From the NCBI GenBank assembly GCA_964649195.1, contig CAZYPK010000031.1:1-40316 (forward strand): a stretch of DNA of 40,316 nucleotides, given 5' to 3'. The position numbers and the translations under genes are program-made. This stretch comes from JTS-RE9 sp964649195 (GTDB lineage Bacteria; Planctomycetota; Phycisphaerae; Phycisphaerales; Phycisphaeraceae). Numbering within the stretch: position 1 is the stretch's first letter; every line of letters starts with the position of its first letter. A model generated the notes under the pieces. That model was not told the origin of the DNA. It did not search any database and saw nothing but the letters and a program-made list of their open reading frames with translations. Below are positions 16,341 through 23,774 of this stretch, one piece after another.

Positions 16341-17027
16341 TCAACGCTCCGCCGCCAGGGTCACAAACACCTTGCGTGCCGCGGTGGTGCCGATGACCAG
16401 CGGAGGGTGTTCATTTCGCTGCACGGTGATGGCGTCGGCCAGGGGATCGGCATCGAGCAGGGTCAGTTCTGTGCCGGGGGTCAGGCCCTTCGATTCCGCA
16501 AAGCGAAGGAAGGCGGGGTCCTGATTCTCCACCTGCGATACGACGACCCGCTGGCCGCGCTCCACGTGATCGAGGCGGAGCAGCGCCCGCGATTCGATCG
16601 TGCCGGTGGCCGAGGGGATCGGGTCGCCGTGGGGGTCGAACGCGGGATGGCCCAGGAGATTGTCGATGCGTTCGAGCACTTTTTCGGAGACGGCATGTTC
16701 GAGGATTTCCGCCTCTTCATGCACTTCGCTCCAGTCCAGGCCCAGCACCTGCACGAGAAACTGCTCGACGAGGCGGTGGCGACGCAGGACATCGAGCGCC
16801 AGCCGTTCGCCTTGCGGGGTGAGGCGGACGCCGGTGCGGGATTCGTAATCCATCAGGCCGGACTCGGCCATGCCCTTGACCATGACGGTTGCGGTGCCGG
16901 GGGTGACTTCCAGCGAGGTGGCCAGCCTGCCGGTGGGGATGGGGGTGGCATCCTCCTGCCGCTGTTGCAGCAGCAGCAGGTGCTTGAGGTAGTTTTCGGT
17001 GGTGCTGGTGGGCATGGGCGTGTGCAT
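16341..17027 (-). CDS. DtxR/MntR-family metal-dependent transcriptional regulator
   Basis: A 228-residue regulator with the full three-part DtxR layout: winged helix (TENYLKHLLLLQQR...IPTGRLATSLEVTPGTATVMVKGMAESGLMDYESRTGVRLTPQGERLA), dimerisation/metal domain (HRLVEQFLVQVLGLDWSEVHEEAEILEH) and a C-terminal SH3-like FeoA domain (VVVSQVENQDPAFLRFAESKGLTPGTELTLLDAD). Of the DtxR metal ligands, His79, Glu83, His98, Glu105 and His106 are matched. Cys102 is Glu, as in manganese sensors, and Met10 corresponds to Asn. It is divergent from the metal-transport operon, with a palindrome between them, so it probably represses that operon when Mn(II) or Fe(II) is plentiful. ATG 17027 is preferred over 17015 and the extended 17087. 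Confidence 0.9.
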   Translation of the reverse strand: MHTPMPTSTTENYLKHLLLLQQRQEDATPIPTGRLATSLEVTPGTATVMVKGMAESGLMDYESRTGVRLTPQGERLALDVLRRHRLVEQFLVQVLGLDWSEVHEEAEILEHAVSEKVLERIDNLLGHPAFDPHGDPIPSATGTIESRALLRLDHVERGQRVVVSQVENQDPAFLRFAESKGLTPGTELTLLDADPLADAITVQRNEHPPLVIGTTAARKVFVTLAAER

Positions 17028-17053
17028 TCCGTTGAAAAGCCTGATTCTACCCC

Positions 17054-17081
17054 TTGACAAGGACAAACACCATTGTATTAT
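17054..17081 (+). promoter_or_regulatory. Sigma-70-type promoter for the metal-uptake operon
   Basis: TTGACA (17054-17059) is followed after 16 bases by TATTAT (17076-17081), upstream of the outer-membrane protein gene at 17137. The predicted start of transcription, near 17088, places the palindrome at 17095 just downstream, where a bound repressor would block elongation or promoter clearance. Confidence 0.6.
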
Positions 17082-17094
17082 GATCAAACCTTGT

Positions 17095-17112
17095 ATTTTG
17101 ACTAATCAAAAT
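17095..17112. promoter_or_regulatory. Probable DtxR-family operator palindrome
   Basis: ATTTTGA, a CTAA spacer, then TCAAAAT: an 18-base dyad with perfect seven-base arms in the 109-base gap between the divergent DtxR-family regulator and the metal-uptake operon. Size and AT-rich dyad form suit DtxR/MntR operators; binding is inference. Confidence 0.55.
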
Positions 17113-17136
17113 TAACACTTTGGAGACACATTCATC

Positions 17137-18057
17137 ATGCTTCATCCCTCTTCGAGTTCCCGATGTTTCCCCTGCACAGGCGTGCATGAACTTGGAGTTC
17201 TTCTGATCGGCTTCTTCGTGTGGAACGCTTCCCCCCTTCATGCGGAAACGCCTGCCCAGCGGAAAGCCGACTTCTCGCTTTTCAACCCCACCCCGCGCGA
17301 TCAGATGCGCGACCTGTCGCCCGATCGTCCCGACGCCACCGAAAGCCCGATCACCGTCGATGCCGGCCATGTGCAGATCGAACTGAGCTTTTTCGATTAC
17401 TCTCGAAACAAGGACGATGGCAACCGCCAGGATGCGCGGACCTTTTTCGACACCAACATCAAACTCGGCCTGACCAACCACATCGACCTCCAGTTCGTGG
17501 TCGCCGCCCACACCATCGAGCGCACCAAAACCGCCGGTGCCATCAGCGACACCTCTGAAGGACTGGCGGACGCGATGCTACGCCTCAAGGTGAATCTCTG
17601 GGGCAACGACGAAGGCGATCCGCGCACCCCTCAAGGGCTCGTGGGCACCGCCCTGGCGCTGATGCCTTTCATCACCATCCCCACCGGCAGCGACCTGAGC
17701 AGCGATCACCTCGAAGGCGGCCTCATCATTCCTTTTGCCATCGACCTCGCCGACAACATCGGACTGGGCCTCATGGCGGAAATCGATTTCATCTACGACG
17801 ATGAAGACGACGGCTACGACATCGAGCTCGTTCATTCCGCCGTCATCGGATTCGATGTCGTCGGGCCGCTGGGCGCCTACATCGAATACGTCGGCATCCT
17901 CAGCAGCGACGGCGGCACTTCCTACATCGCCTTCCTGAGCACCGGCCTGACTTTCGAGGTTTCCGAAAACCTGCTGCTCGATCTGGGCATCCGCATCGGG
18001 CTTAACGATGATGCCGAGGACTTTGGAATCTTCACCGGCATGACCGTTCGCTTCTGA
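17137..18057 (+). CDS. Outer-membrane beta-barrel protein (phenol-pathway MetA-like transporter family)
   Basis: A 306-residue exported protein, first gene of the operon. A hydrophobic signal segment (about residues 18-36) ends near LHAETPAQ. The mature protein has DLSPDRPDATESPITVDAGHVQIELSFFDYS, typical of the outer-membrane family first named for a phenol-degradation pathway. It then has about a dozen amphipathic beta strands and ends in Phe (MTVRF), the usual C-terminal signal for barrel insertion. GGAG lies about 12 bases before the ATG. Its place between the DtxR-controlled promoter and the ABC genes suggests it passes metal ions or a metal chelate across the outer membrane. That role is inferred from context; family members have no settled substrate. 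Confidence 0.75.
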   Translation: MLHPSSSSRCFPCTGVHELGVLLIGFFVWNASPLHAETPAQRKADFSLFNPTPRDQMRDLSPDRPDATESPITVDAGHVQIELSFFDYSRNKDDGNRQDARTFFDTNIKLGLTNHIDLQFVVAAHTIERTKTAGAISDTSEGLADAMLRLKVNLWGNDEGDPRTPQGLVGTALALMPFITIPTGSDLSSDHLEGGLIIPFAIDLADNIGLGLMAEIDFIYDDEDDGYDIELVHSAVIGFDVVGPLGAYIEYVGILSSDGGTSYIAFLSTGLTFEVSENLLLDLGIRIGLNDDAEDFGIFTGMTVRF

Positions 18058-18143
18058 CCTCTGACTTCTGACCTCTTGTTGTTACGCCTTGCGGCTCGGA
18101 TTGTGAATCTTCGTAAACGACACCACACAGGAAAGGCGACACC

Positions 18144-19154
18144 GTGACCCTGCCATCCCACCATCGGAAATCTCATTCCGTCCCCCTGATTCTCGCGTCC
18201 CTGCTTCTGCTGACCGGATGCGGAGGATCGGATCAACCCGGTCCCAATCCCGCAGCAGGCGCATCGCCCGCCGCCTACCCCTACCGCGTCGCCACCACCG
18301 TGGGCATGATCACCGACATCGTGCGGCAGGTGGCCGGCGACAAAGCCGTCGTCGAAGGCATCATCGAAGGCGACACCGACCCGCACACCTACAAGCCTTC
18401 GCGCAGCGACCGCATCGCCCTTCAGGAGGCCGATGTCATTTTCTACAACGGCCTGATGCTCGAAGGAAAGATGAGCGATGTCTTCGTGTCGCTCGCCGGC
18501 CGGGGCAAGCCGGTGTTTGCGGTGACGCAACTGCTCGATGATGAGAAGTATGTCATCACCGATGAGGAGAAGCATCTGGACCCGCATGTCTGGATGGATG
18601 TGCAAGGCTGGATGAACGCGGTGCGCGTGGTCGCGGCATCGCTGGGTTCATACGACAAGGCGAATGCCGCGTATTACGAATCCAACAAAACGTCATACCT
18701 GTCCCGACTCGAAAGGCTCGACGCCTACGCCAAAGAGGTCATCGCTTCGATCCCGGAAGATCGGCGCGTCCTCATCACCGCCCACGATGCGTTCGGCTAC
18801 ATGGGCCGCGCTTATGATCTGAAGGTGATGGGCGTGCAGGGCCTCTCCACCGAATCAGAAGCGGGCCTCAGGCACATCAGCGAGCTGGTGAACTTCATCG
18901 TGCGGAACAAAATCGGCGCGGTTTTCATCGAGGCCAGCGTGTCGGAGAAGAACATCAAGGCCCTGATCGAAGGCGCCGCGGCCCAGGGCCACACCGTTAC
19001 CATCGGCGGCAAGCTCTACTCCGACTCGATGGGACCGGCAGGAACCCATGAAGGCACCTACATCGGCATGATCGATCACAATGTCACCACGATCGCAAAG
19101 GCGCTGGGCGGCAAGGCGCCTGAAGGCGGGTTCAGAAATTGGAGGAAGGAGTAA
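18144..19154 (+). CDS. Metal ABC transporter substrate-binding lipoprotein (TroA/MntA/YtgA-like)
   Basis: A 336-residue cluster A-I metal-binding protein. The lipobox LLTGCGG (cysteine about residue 28) anchors it to the inner membrane facing the periplasm. Family motifs are TVGMITDIVRQVAGD, DPHTYKPSRSD with the first histidine ligand, LDPHVWMDVQGWMNAV with the second, ITAHDAFGYMGRAYDL, FIEASVSEKNIKAL (acidic ligand) and the late SDSMGPAG aspartate. No histidine-rich zinc loop is present, which fits Mn or Fe better than Zn. The start is GTG with GGAAAGG eight bases upstream. It is followed by the ATPase and two permeases on the same strand, separated by a heptamer array. Confidence 0.9.
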   Translation: MTLPSHHRKSHSVPLILASLLLLTGCGGSDQPGPNPAAGASPAAYPYRVATTVGMITDIVRQVAGDKAVVEGIIEGDTDPHTYKPSRSDRIALQEADVIFYNGLMLEGKMSDVFVSLAGRGKPVFAVTQLLDDEKYVITDEEKHLDPHVWMDVQGWMNAVRVVAASLGSYDKANAAYYESNKTSYLSRLERLDAYAKEVIASIPEDRRVLITAHDAFGYMGRAYDLKVMGVQGLSTESEAGLRHISELVNFIVRNKIGAVFIEASVSEKNIKALIEGAAAQGHTVTIGGKLYSDSMGPAGTHEGTYIGMIDHNVTTIAKALGGKAPEGGFRNWRKE

Positions 19155-19162
19155 ATCGGGAA

Positions 19163-19236
19163 TTGAGAATCTCAAATCTCAAATCTCAAATTTGAAATCC
19201 GAAATCCGAAATCCGAAATCCGAAATCCAAAATCTT
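19163..19236. repeat. Heptamer array 1 (AAATCTC then GAAATCC units)
   Basis: Head-to-tail seven-base units fill the gap between the binding-protein gene and the ATPase gene. The first half is CAAATCT type and switches to GAAATCC type after AAATTTGAAATCC. The array ends five bases before the ATPase ATG, leaving no Shine-Dalgarno sequence. Confidence 0.9.
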
Positions 19237-19240
19237 CCTC

Positions 19241-20053
19241 ATGGCTTCACCCTCCCCCAATCCGCTCACCCACCGTGCCGATGGCGCCGAGCATCCGGTC
19301 GATCTGCCGCTGTCGGTGCATGACATGACCGTGGCCTACCATCGCAAGCCGGTGCTGTGGGACATCGACTTCGATCTGCCCGAAGGCAAGCTCATCGGCA
19401 TCGTCGGGCCCAACGGCGCGGGCAAGAGCACGCTCATCAAGGCCTGCCTCGATCTGATCCCCAAGGCTTCGGGGAAGGTGACGATCTATGGCAAGCCTTA
19501 CCGCGAGCAGCGCGGGCTGGTCGGGTACGTGCCGCAGCGGGAGACGGTCGATTGGGACTTTCCGGTCAGCGCCCTGGATCTGGTCACCATGGGCCGGTAC
19601 CACAAGGTGGGCTGGTTCCGTCGCATCGGCAGGCAGCACAAGGAACGGGCCATGGCCGCCCTGGAGGAGGTCGGCATGGCGGACTTCGCCCATCGCCAGA
19701 TCAGCCAGCTTTCGGGCGGCCAGCAGCAGCGCGTCTTCCTGGCCCGCGCCCTGGCGCAGGAGGCCGGCCTCTATTTCATGGATGAACCCTTCGCCGCCGT
19801 CGATGCCGCCACCGAGGCCGCGATCGTCCGCATTCTGCACGAGCTCAAGAGCGCCGGCCGCACCACGCTGGTCGTGCATCACGATCTGCAAACCGTGCCC
19901 CAGTATTTCGACTGGGTGATCCTCCTGAACATGCGCATCGTCGCCGTGGGACCGACGGAACAGGTTTTTACGCCTGAAAACCTGCATAAAACCTACGGCG
20001 GCAAACTGACGCTGCTCGAAGAAGCCGCCCAAGCGATGGCGAGAACGAGATGA
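19241..20053 (+). CDS. Metal ABC transporter ATP-binding protein
   Basis: A 270-residue cytoplasmic ATPase for the metal importer. Walker A is GPNGAGKS (residues 56-63), the Q-loop is YVPQRE, the ABC signature LSGGQ is at 157-161, Walker B LYFMDEP is at 177-183, and the switch histidine is in LVVHHDL. The sequence resembles MntB/ZnuC/YtgB ATPases (DWDFPVSALDLVTMGRY is typical of the Mn/Zn subfamily). No ribosome-binding site precedes the ATG because a heptamer array ends just upstream, so translation may depend on coupling or on a non-Shine-Dalgarno start. Confidence 0.95.
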   Translation: MASPSPNPLTHRADGAEHPVDLPLSVHDMTVAYHRKPVLWDIDFDLPEGKLIGIVGPNGAGKSTLIKACLDLIPKASGKVTIYGKPYREQRGLVGYVPQRETVDWDFPVSALDLVTMGRYHKVGWFRRIGRQHKERAMAALEEVGMADFAHRQISQLSGGQQQRVFLARALAQEAGLYFMDEPFAAVDAATEAAIVRILHELKSAGRTTLVVHHDLQTVPQYFDWVILLNMRIVAVGPTEQVFTPENLHKTYGGKLTLLEEAAQAMARTR

Positions 20054-20210
20054 TGAATCTGCGATTTCGAATTTCAAATCTCAAATCACAAACGACAAAT
20101 CACAAACAAATCACAAATCTCAAATTTCCAATCACAAACCGCAACCCACAAACAAATCGCAAATCTCGAATCTCGAATCTCAAATCTGAAATCTGAAATC
20201 TCAAATTTGC
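20054..20210. repeat. Heptamer array 2, degenerate
   Basis: About 155 bases of AAATCTC, AAATCAC, GAATCTC and AAATCTG units, with some nine-base steps, fill the gap between the ATPase and the first permease. No coding potential or Shine-Dalgarno is visible before the ATG at 20218. Confidence 0.88.
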
Positions 20211-20217
20211 AACTCCG

Positions 20218-21573
20218 ATGCTTTTCTCTTTCTCCATCCCGCCGCTCGCCACCGCCGCCGTGAGTCTGCGCGATGTTCTTGAGGTCCTCACCTTCCGGCA
20301 CGACTACAACACCACCATCGTCGTTCTCGCCACCGCGATCCTCGGCGTCGGCGCCGGCACGATCGGTTCGTTTCTGCTGCTGCGCAAGCGCGCCCTCATC
20401 GGCGATGCCCTCAGTCACGCCACGCTGCCGGGCGTCTGCCTCGCGTTCATGATCATGGTCGCCCTGGGCGGCAGCGGCAAGCAGTTGCCGCTTCTGCTTC
20501 TGGGCGCGGCGATCACCGGCCTGCTGGGCGTCGCCTGCGTCACCTTCATCCGCAAACACACCCGCCTGCACGATGATGCCGCCCTGGGCATCGTCCTCTC
20601 CGTCTTCTTCGGCCTGGGCGTCGCCCTGCTCAAACTCGCCACCCAGATGCCCGGCGGCGACTCGGCAGGCATCGAATCCTTCATCTACGGCAAGCCCGCC
20701 GCCATGCTCCGATCCGATCTCCAACTCATCGCCGGCGTCACGCTGCTGACCGTGACGCTCTCCATTTTTCTCTTCAAAGAGTTCACGCTCCTGTGCTTCG
20801 ATGACAGCTATGCCGCCACGCAAGGCTGGCCCACCGGCCTGCTCGACGCCATCATGCTCGGACTGGTCACGCTCGTCACCGTCGTGGGCCTTCAGGCGGT
20901 GGGCATCATCCTGGTCATCGCCCTGCTGATCATTCCGCCGGCGGCGGCGCGGTTCTGGACCGATCATCTGCCTTCGATGACCCTCCTCGCGGCGATCATC
21001 GGCATGATCAGCGGCTGGATCGGCGCGTCACTGAGCGCGCTCATCGAGGGCCTCCCCGCCGGGGCGATCATCGTCGTCACCGCGTCCGCTCTCTTTGGCG
21101 TCAGCATGTTTCTGGGGACCAAACGCGGTGTGATGCTGCGGGCCATCGAGCAGCTTCGACTCAAACACAACATGGATCGGCAGCACCTGCTGCGGGCCCT
21201 CTACGAACTGACCGAACACCTGCCGCGCGGCTCCTCGGCTCATGTGAAACGGCAGGACCTGCTGCGGATGCGATCGTGGAGCAATCTTCGCCTGGGCCAG
21301 GTGCTGCGATCCGCCCGGCACGATGAACTGATCAGCCCCGACGCCCGCGGCCACTGGAGCCTGACCGAAGCCGGCCGCGTCGAAGCGACCCGCATGGTGC
21401 GAAACCATCGCCTCTGGGAGATGTACCTGATCACCCACGCCGACATCGCCCCCAGCCACGTTGATCGTGATGCGGACATGATCGAACACGTGCTGGGCCC
21501 GGTGATGGTGGCCGAGCTGGAAAAACTGCTCGCGGAAAAGCCGACGGTGCCGGCAAGCCCGCATGTGATTTAG
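20218..21573 (+). CDS. Metal ABC permease fused to a C-terminal DtxR-like domain (YtgCR-type), first of two
   Basis: A 451-residue two-part protein. Residues 1-300 are an Mn/Zn/Fe-type ABC permease with about eight membrane helices (VLATAILGVGAGTIGSFLLLRKRALIGDALSHATLPG is the family start). Residues 306-451 are cytoplasmic: a winged-helix-like part (LLRMRSWSNLRLGQVLRSARHDELI...HWSLTEAGR) and a DtxR metal/dimer domain (NHRLWEMYL...DRDADMIEH). His397, Glu401, Glu423 and His424 match DtxR ligands; Cys102 is Asp, and His98 appears as Asp. Chlamydial YtgCR has the same fusion, and its repressor part is cleaved off and binds DNA. Here the domain may sense cytoplasmic metal to gate transport, or be released as a regulator. 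Confidence 0.88.
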   Translation: MLFSFSIPPLATAAVSLRDVLEVLTFRHDYNTTIVVLATAILGVGAGTIGSFLLLRKRALIGDALSHATLPGVCLAFMIMVALGGSGKQLPLLLLGAAITGLLGVACVTFIRKHTRLHDDAALGIVLSVFFGLGVALLKLATQMPGGDSAGIESFIYGKPAAMLRSDLQLIAGVTLLTVTLSIFLFKEFTLLCFDDSYAATQGWPTGLLDAIMLGLVTLVTVVGLQAVGIILVIALLIIPPAAARFWTDHLPSMTLLAAIIGMISGWIGASLSALIEGLPAGAIIVVTASALFGVSMFLGTKRGVMLRAIEQLRLKHNMDRQHLLRALYELTEHLPRGSSAHVKRQDLLRMRSWSNLRLGQVLRSARHDELISPDARGHWSLTEAGRVEATRMVRNHRLWEMYLITHADIAPSHVDRDADMIEHVLGPVMVAELEKLLAEKPTVPASPHVI

Positions 21574-21581
21574 TGGAAGGA

Positions 21582-21744
21582 GGGGACAGGAGGCAGGAGA
21601 CAGGAGACAGGAGACAAGCCACGATGGGGTTTATGAAAATCCGAAATCTCAAATTTGAAATTCGAAATCCCCAATCCCCAATCCGAAATCCCAAATCCGA
21701 AATCCGAAATCCCAATCCCCAATCCGAAATCCGAAATCCCAATC
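21582..21744. repeat. Two heptamer arrays: GACAGGA units then GAAATCC units (array 3)
   Basis: Four to five GACAGGA/GGCAGGA units (21582-21619) are followed by a degenerate AAATCC/AAATCTC array (about 21640-21744). The reading frame open across this DNA from 21573 encodes only repeat-derived Arg-Asn-Pro-Ile-Ser peptide, so the second permease is taken to start at 21747. Confidence 0.88.
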
Positions 21745-21746
21745 TC

Positions 21747-23060
21747 ATGACCTGGACCCTCGACGACACCTGGATCATTCTCATCGGCGCCCTCTGCGCC
21801 GGCAGTTGCGCGCTGCTGGGGTGCTTTCTCGTGCTGCGGCGGATGAGCATGATGGGGGATGCGATCAGCCACGCGGTGTTGCCCGGCCTCGCCGCCGCGT
21901 TCATGATCACCGGTTCGCGCGCCAGCCTCGCCATGTTCATCGGGGCCGCGGTCGTGGGCGTGCTCACCGCCGTCTTCACCCAGTGGATTCACACCCTGGG
22001 CAAGGTCGATCGCGGGGCCTCGATGGGCGTCGTCTTCACCACGCTCTTCGCCATCGGCCTGATCATGATCGACCGCGTGGCTCACGACACCGACCTCGAT
22101 GCAAGCTGCGTGCTCTACGGCATGATCGATCTGGCGCCGCTGGATCAGGTGCGTTTTCTTGGGGCGATGGTCCCTCGTGCCGTGGTGGTGCTCGGCGGCG
22201 TGCTGCTGGTGAACCTGCTGGTGGTCACCGCGCTCTACAAGGAGTTCAAGATCACCTCGTTCGATCCCGCCCTGGCCACGACGCAAGGCATCAATGCCGC
22301 GTTCATGCATTACCTGCTCATGGTGCTCGTGGCCATCACCACCGTGGCTTCGTTCGAGGTGATCGGTTCGATCCTGGTCATCGCCATGCTGATCGTGCCT
22401 GCCGCCACGGCGTTTCTCATGACCCGGCGGCTCAGCTCCATGCTCATCGTCAGCATCATCATCGGCACCATCAGCGCCGCCCTGGGACACCTGGGCGCGA
22501 TCACGCTGCCGCCGCTGGTGGGTTTCAAGGACACCACCACCGCAGGCATGATGGCCGCGGTGGCGGGGTTGATCTTCACCGGCGTGATGATGCTCGGCCC
22601 CGAGCGCGGCGTGCTGGTCCGTCTCGCGCAGCAGCGGCAGCTCAACCATCGCATCCTGCGCGAGGATGTGCTGGGCCTGCTCTACCGCGTCGAGGAACAG
22701 GCCGCCCCCAGGCCCGGGATCATGAGGCTGGAACAGTTTCACGATGTGCTGCAATCGGGCAGGCAGGCGCTGCGCGGGGCGATTCGCAGGCTGATGCGCG
22801 AAGGAAAAATTGAGGAGCGTCAAGGCTGCTTCGTGCTGGCCGAGCGCGGCCGCGCCGAGGCGCGGGAGATGATCCGGGGCCATCGGCTGTGGGAAAGCTA
22901 TCTCGATCAAAACCTGTCGCTGCCGGTGGATCACCTGCACGCACCGGCGGAACAGCTCGAGCACATCACCGATGCCGCAATGCTGGCGAAGCTCGCCGAC
23001 GCAACCGCCCATCCCGAAGTCGATCCGCAAGGCAAGACGGTGCCGGCGAAGGAAGGATGA
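21747..23060 (+). CDS. Metal ABC permease fused to a C-terminal DtxR-like domain (YtgD-like), second of two
   Basis: A 437-residue protein starting MTWTLDDTWIILIGALCAGSCALLGCFLVLRR. Residues 1-285 form the second permease of the metal importer (GDAISHAVLPG, FKITSFDPALATTQG and VASFEVIGSILVIAMLIVPAATAFL are family segments). From about residue 288 a cytoplasmic winged-helix-like region (ALRGAIRRLMREGKIEERQGCFVLAERG) leads to a DtxR metal domain: GHRLWESYL...DHLHAPAEQLEH. All key ligands are present: His379, Glu383, His398, Glu402 (DtxR Cys102 position, as in Mn sensors), Glu405 and His406. The chlamydial partner YtgD has no such domain, so the double fusion is unusual. It is the last gene of the operon. 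Confidence 0.88.
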   Translation: MTWTLDDTWIILIGALCAGSCALLGCFLVLRRMSMMGDAISHAVLPGLAAAFMITGSRASLAMFIGAAVVGVLTAVFTQWIHTLGKVDRGASMGVVFTTLFAIGLIMIDRVAHDTDLDASCVLYGMIDLAPLDQVRFLGAMVPRAVVVLGGVLLVNLLVVTALYKEFKITSFDPALATTQGINAAFMHYLLMVLVAITTVASFEVIGSILVIAMLIVPAATAFLMTRRLSSMLIVSIIIGTISAALGHLGAITLPPLVGFKDTTTAGMMAAVAGLIFTGVMMLGPERGVLVRLAQQRQLNHRILREDVLGLLYRVEEQAAPRPGIMRLEQFHDVLQSGRQALRGAIRRLMREGKIEERQGCFVLAERGRAEAREMIRGHRLWESYLDQNLSLPVDHLHAPAEQLEHITDAAMLAKLADATAHPEVDPQGKTVPAKEG

Positions 23061-23065
23061 AACGG

Positions 23066-23332
23066 ACAGAAGACAGGTAACAGGGGACAGGAAGAATCCC
23101 ACCGCCGCTTGCGGCTTCGCTCTGATCCGGACGATATACCGCAACCAGCATGACACCCAAACAAAGGCAATTGGTTATTATTTATTGGTGATTGCTTATT
23201 TCTTATTGAAGGCGCGACTCCCCATCCGCTTCTCCAATAAGCAATAAGCAATCACCAATAAATAATAACCAATCGCCTTTTGTCCCTTGTCCCCTGTCCC
23301 GCAGACGCGCAGCGAGGACGCTGCGGCTACCA
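23066..23332. repeat. Composite repeat after the metal operon
   Basis: GACAGAA/GACAGGT heptamers, GCCGCTTGCGGC plus TTCGCTCTGAT, a long AT-rich hairpin (23163-23280), CTTGTCCCCTGTCC and a 32-base REP unit (23301-23332) follow one another. Except for the hairpin, the modules and their order match 16217-16340. The 326-base gap 23061-23386 contains no gene. Confidence 0.85.
23163..23280. repeat. 46-base AT-rich inverted repeat
   Basis: Arms 23163-23208 and 23235-23280 pair with two mismatches across a 26-base loop. Each arm contains TTGGTTATTATTTATTGGTG. A related single arm is at 9679-9729. The AT content stands out sharply from the surrounding DNA. Confidence 0.9.
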
Positions 23333-23340
23333 ATGAACAA

Positions 23341-23362
23341 CGGCAACCCTTGCGGATTGCCG
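23341..23362 (-). terminator. Probable terminator of the tRNA-Leu gene
   Basis: Read on the minus strand, CGGCAA pairs with TTGCCG across a 10-base loop and is followed by TTGTT, 25 bases beyond the tRNA 3' end. The T tract is short. Confidence 0.5.
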
Positions 23363-23386
23363 TTTTCACCGGATCATTCCACTCAA

Positions 23387-23472
23387 TGCGGGCGAGAGGA
23401 CTTGAACCTCCAAGGGATTTGACTCCCACTAGGACCTGAACCTAGCGCGTCTGCCAATTTCGCCACGCCCGC
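23387..23472 (-). tRNA. tRNA-Leu (anticodon CAG)
   Basis: An 86-nucleotide class II tRNA. The acceptor stem GCGGGCG pairs with CGCCCGC, followed by discriminator A; CCA is not encoded. The D arm (GCGAAATTGGCAGACGC), the anticodon arm CTAGG-TTCAGGT-CCTAG with CAG at positions 34-36, a long variable arm (GGGAGTCAAATCCC) and the T arm GGAGG-TTCAAGT-CCTCT all fold. The long variable arm and A73 support leucine. It reads CUG codons. Confidence 0.95.
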
Positions 23473-23527
23473 GGACGGAGGCTCAACAGTGTAGGGAAGC
23501 CGATGGGAGAATCAAGTCGGTTGGTTT

Positions 23528-23774
23528 TGATCCTCACACCAGGACCGGCGCATATGGGAGGGCGAGGCTCCCGCCGAGCCGTTCTTCACGAGGCCTCAAA
23601 GGCCCAGTGAAGAAACTTGCGCCTTGCATTGCCGATATCCGGTAGTCCTCCGCGCGAGTTCTGTTTCCTCAGCCTGCGGACAGGCTTCGTCAACAGACGG
23701 CTCGGCGGGAGCCTCGCCCTCCCGAAGCCTCGCCCTCCCGAAGTCATATGCGTTTGCCCTGATCCTCACACCAG
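23528..23774. mobile_element. MITE-like element bounded by a 15-base direct repeat
   Basis: TGATCCTCACACCAG occurs at 23528-23542 and again at 23760-23774, where it forms the last codons and stop of the DUF1501 gene. Between the copies, CGCATATG...GGGAGGGCGAGG on the left faces its inverted counterpart ending GTCATATGCG on the right, with GGCTCGGCGGGAGCC palindromes inside both arms and a 16-base duplication in the right arm. The direct repeat may be a target-site duplication, though 15 bases is long for that. No transposase is present. Confidence 0.6.

Noticed and set aside
19163..21744. Heptamer arrays as a CRISPR array
   Set aside because: Units are seven bases, contiguous and degenerate, with no spacers.
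21573..21746. N-terminal extension of the second permease
   Set aside because: The extension is repeat-derived peptide from heptamer DNA; the family-like start is MTWTL at 21747.
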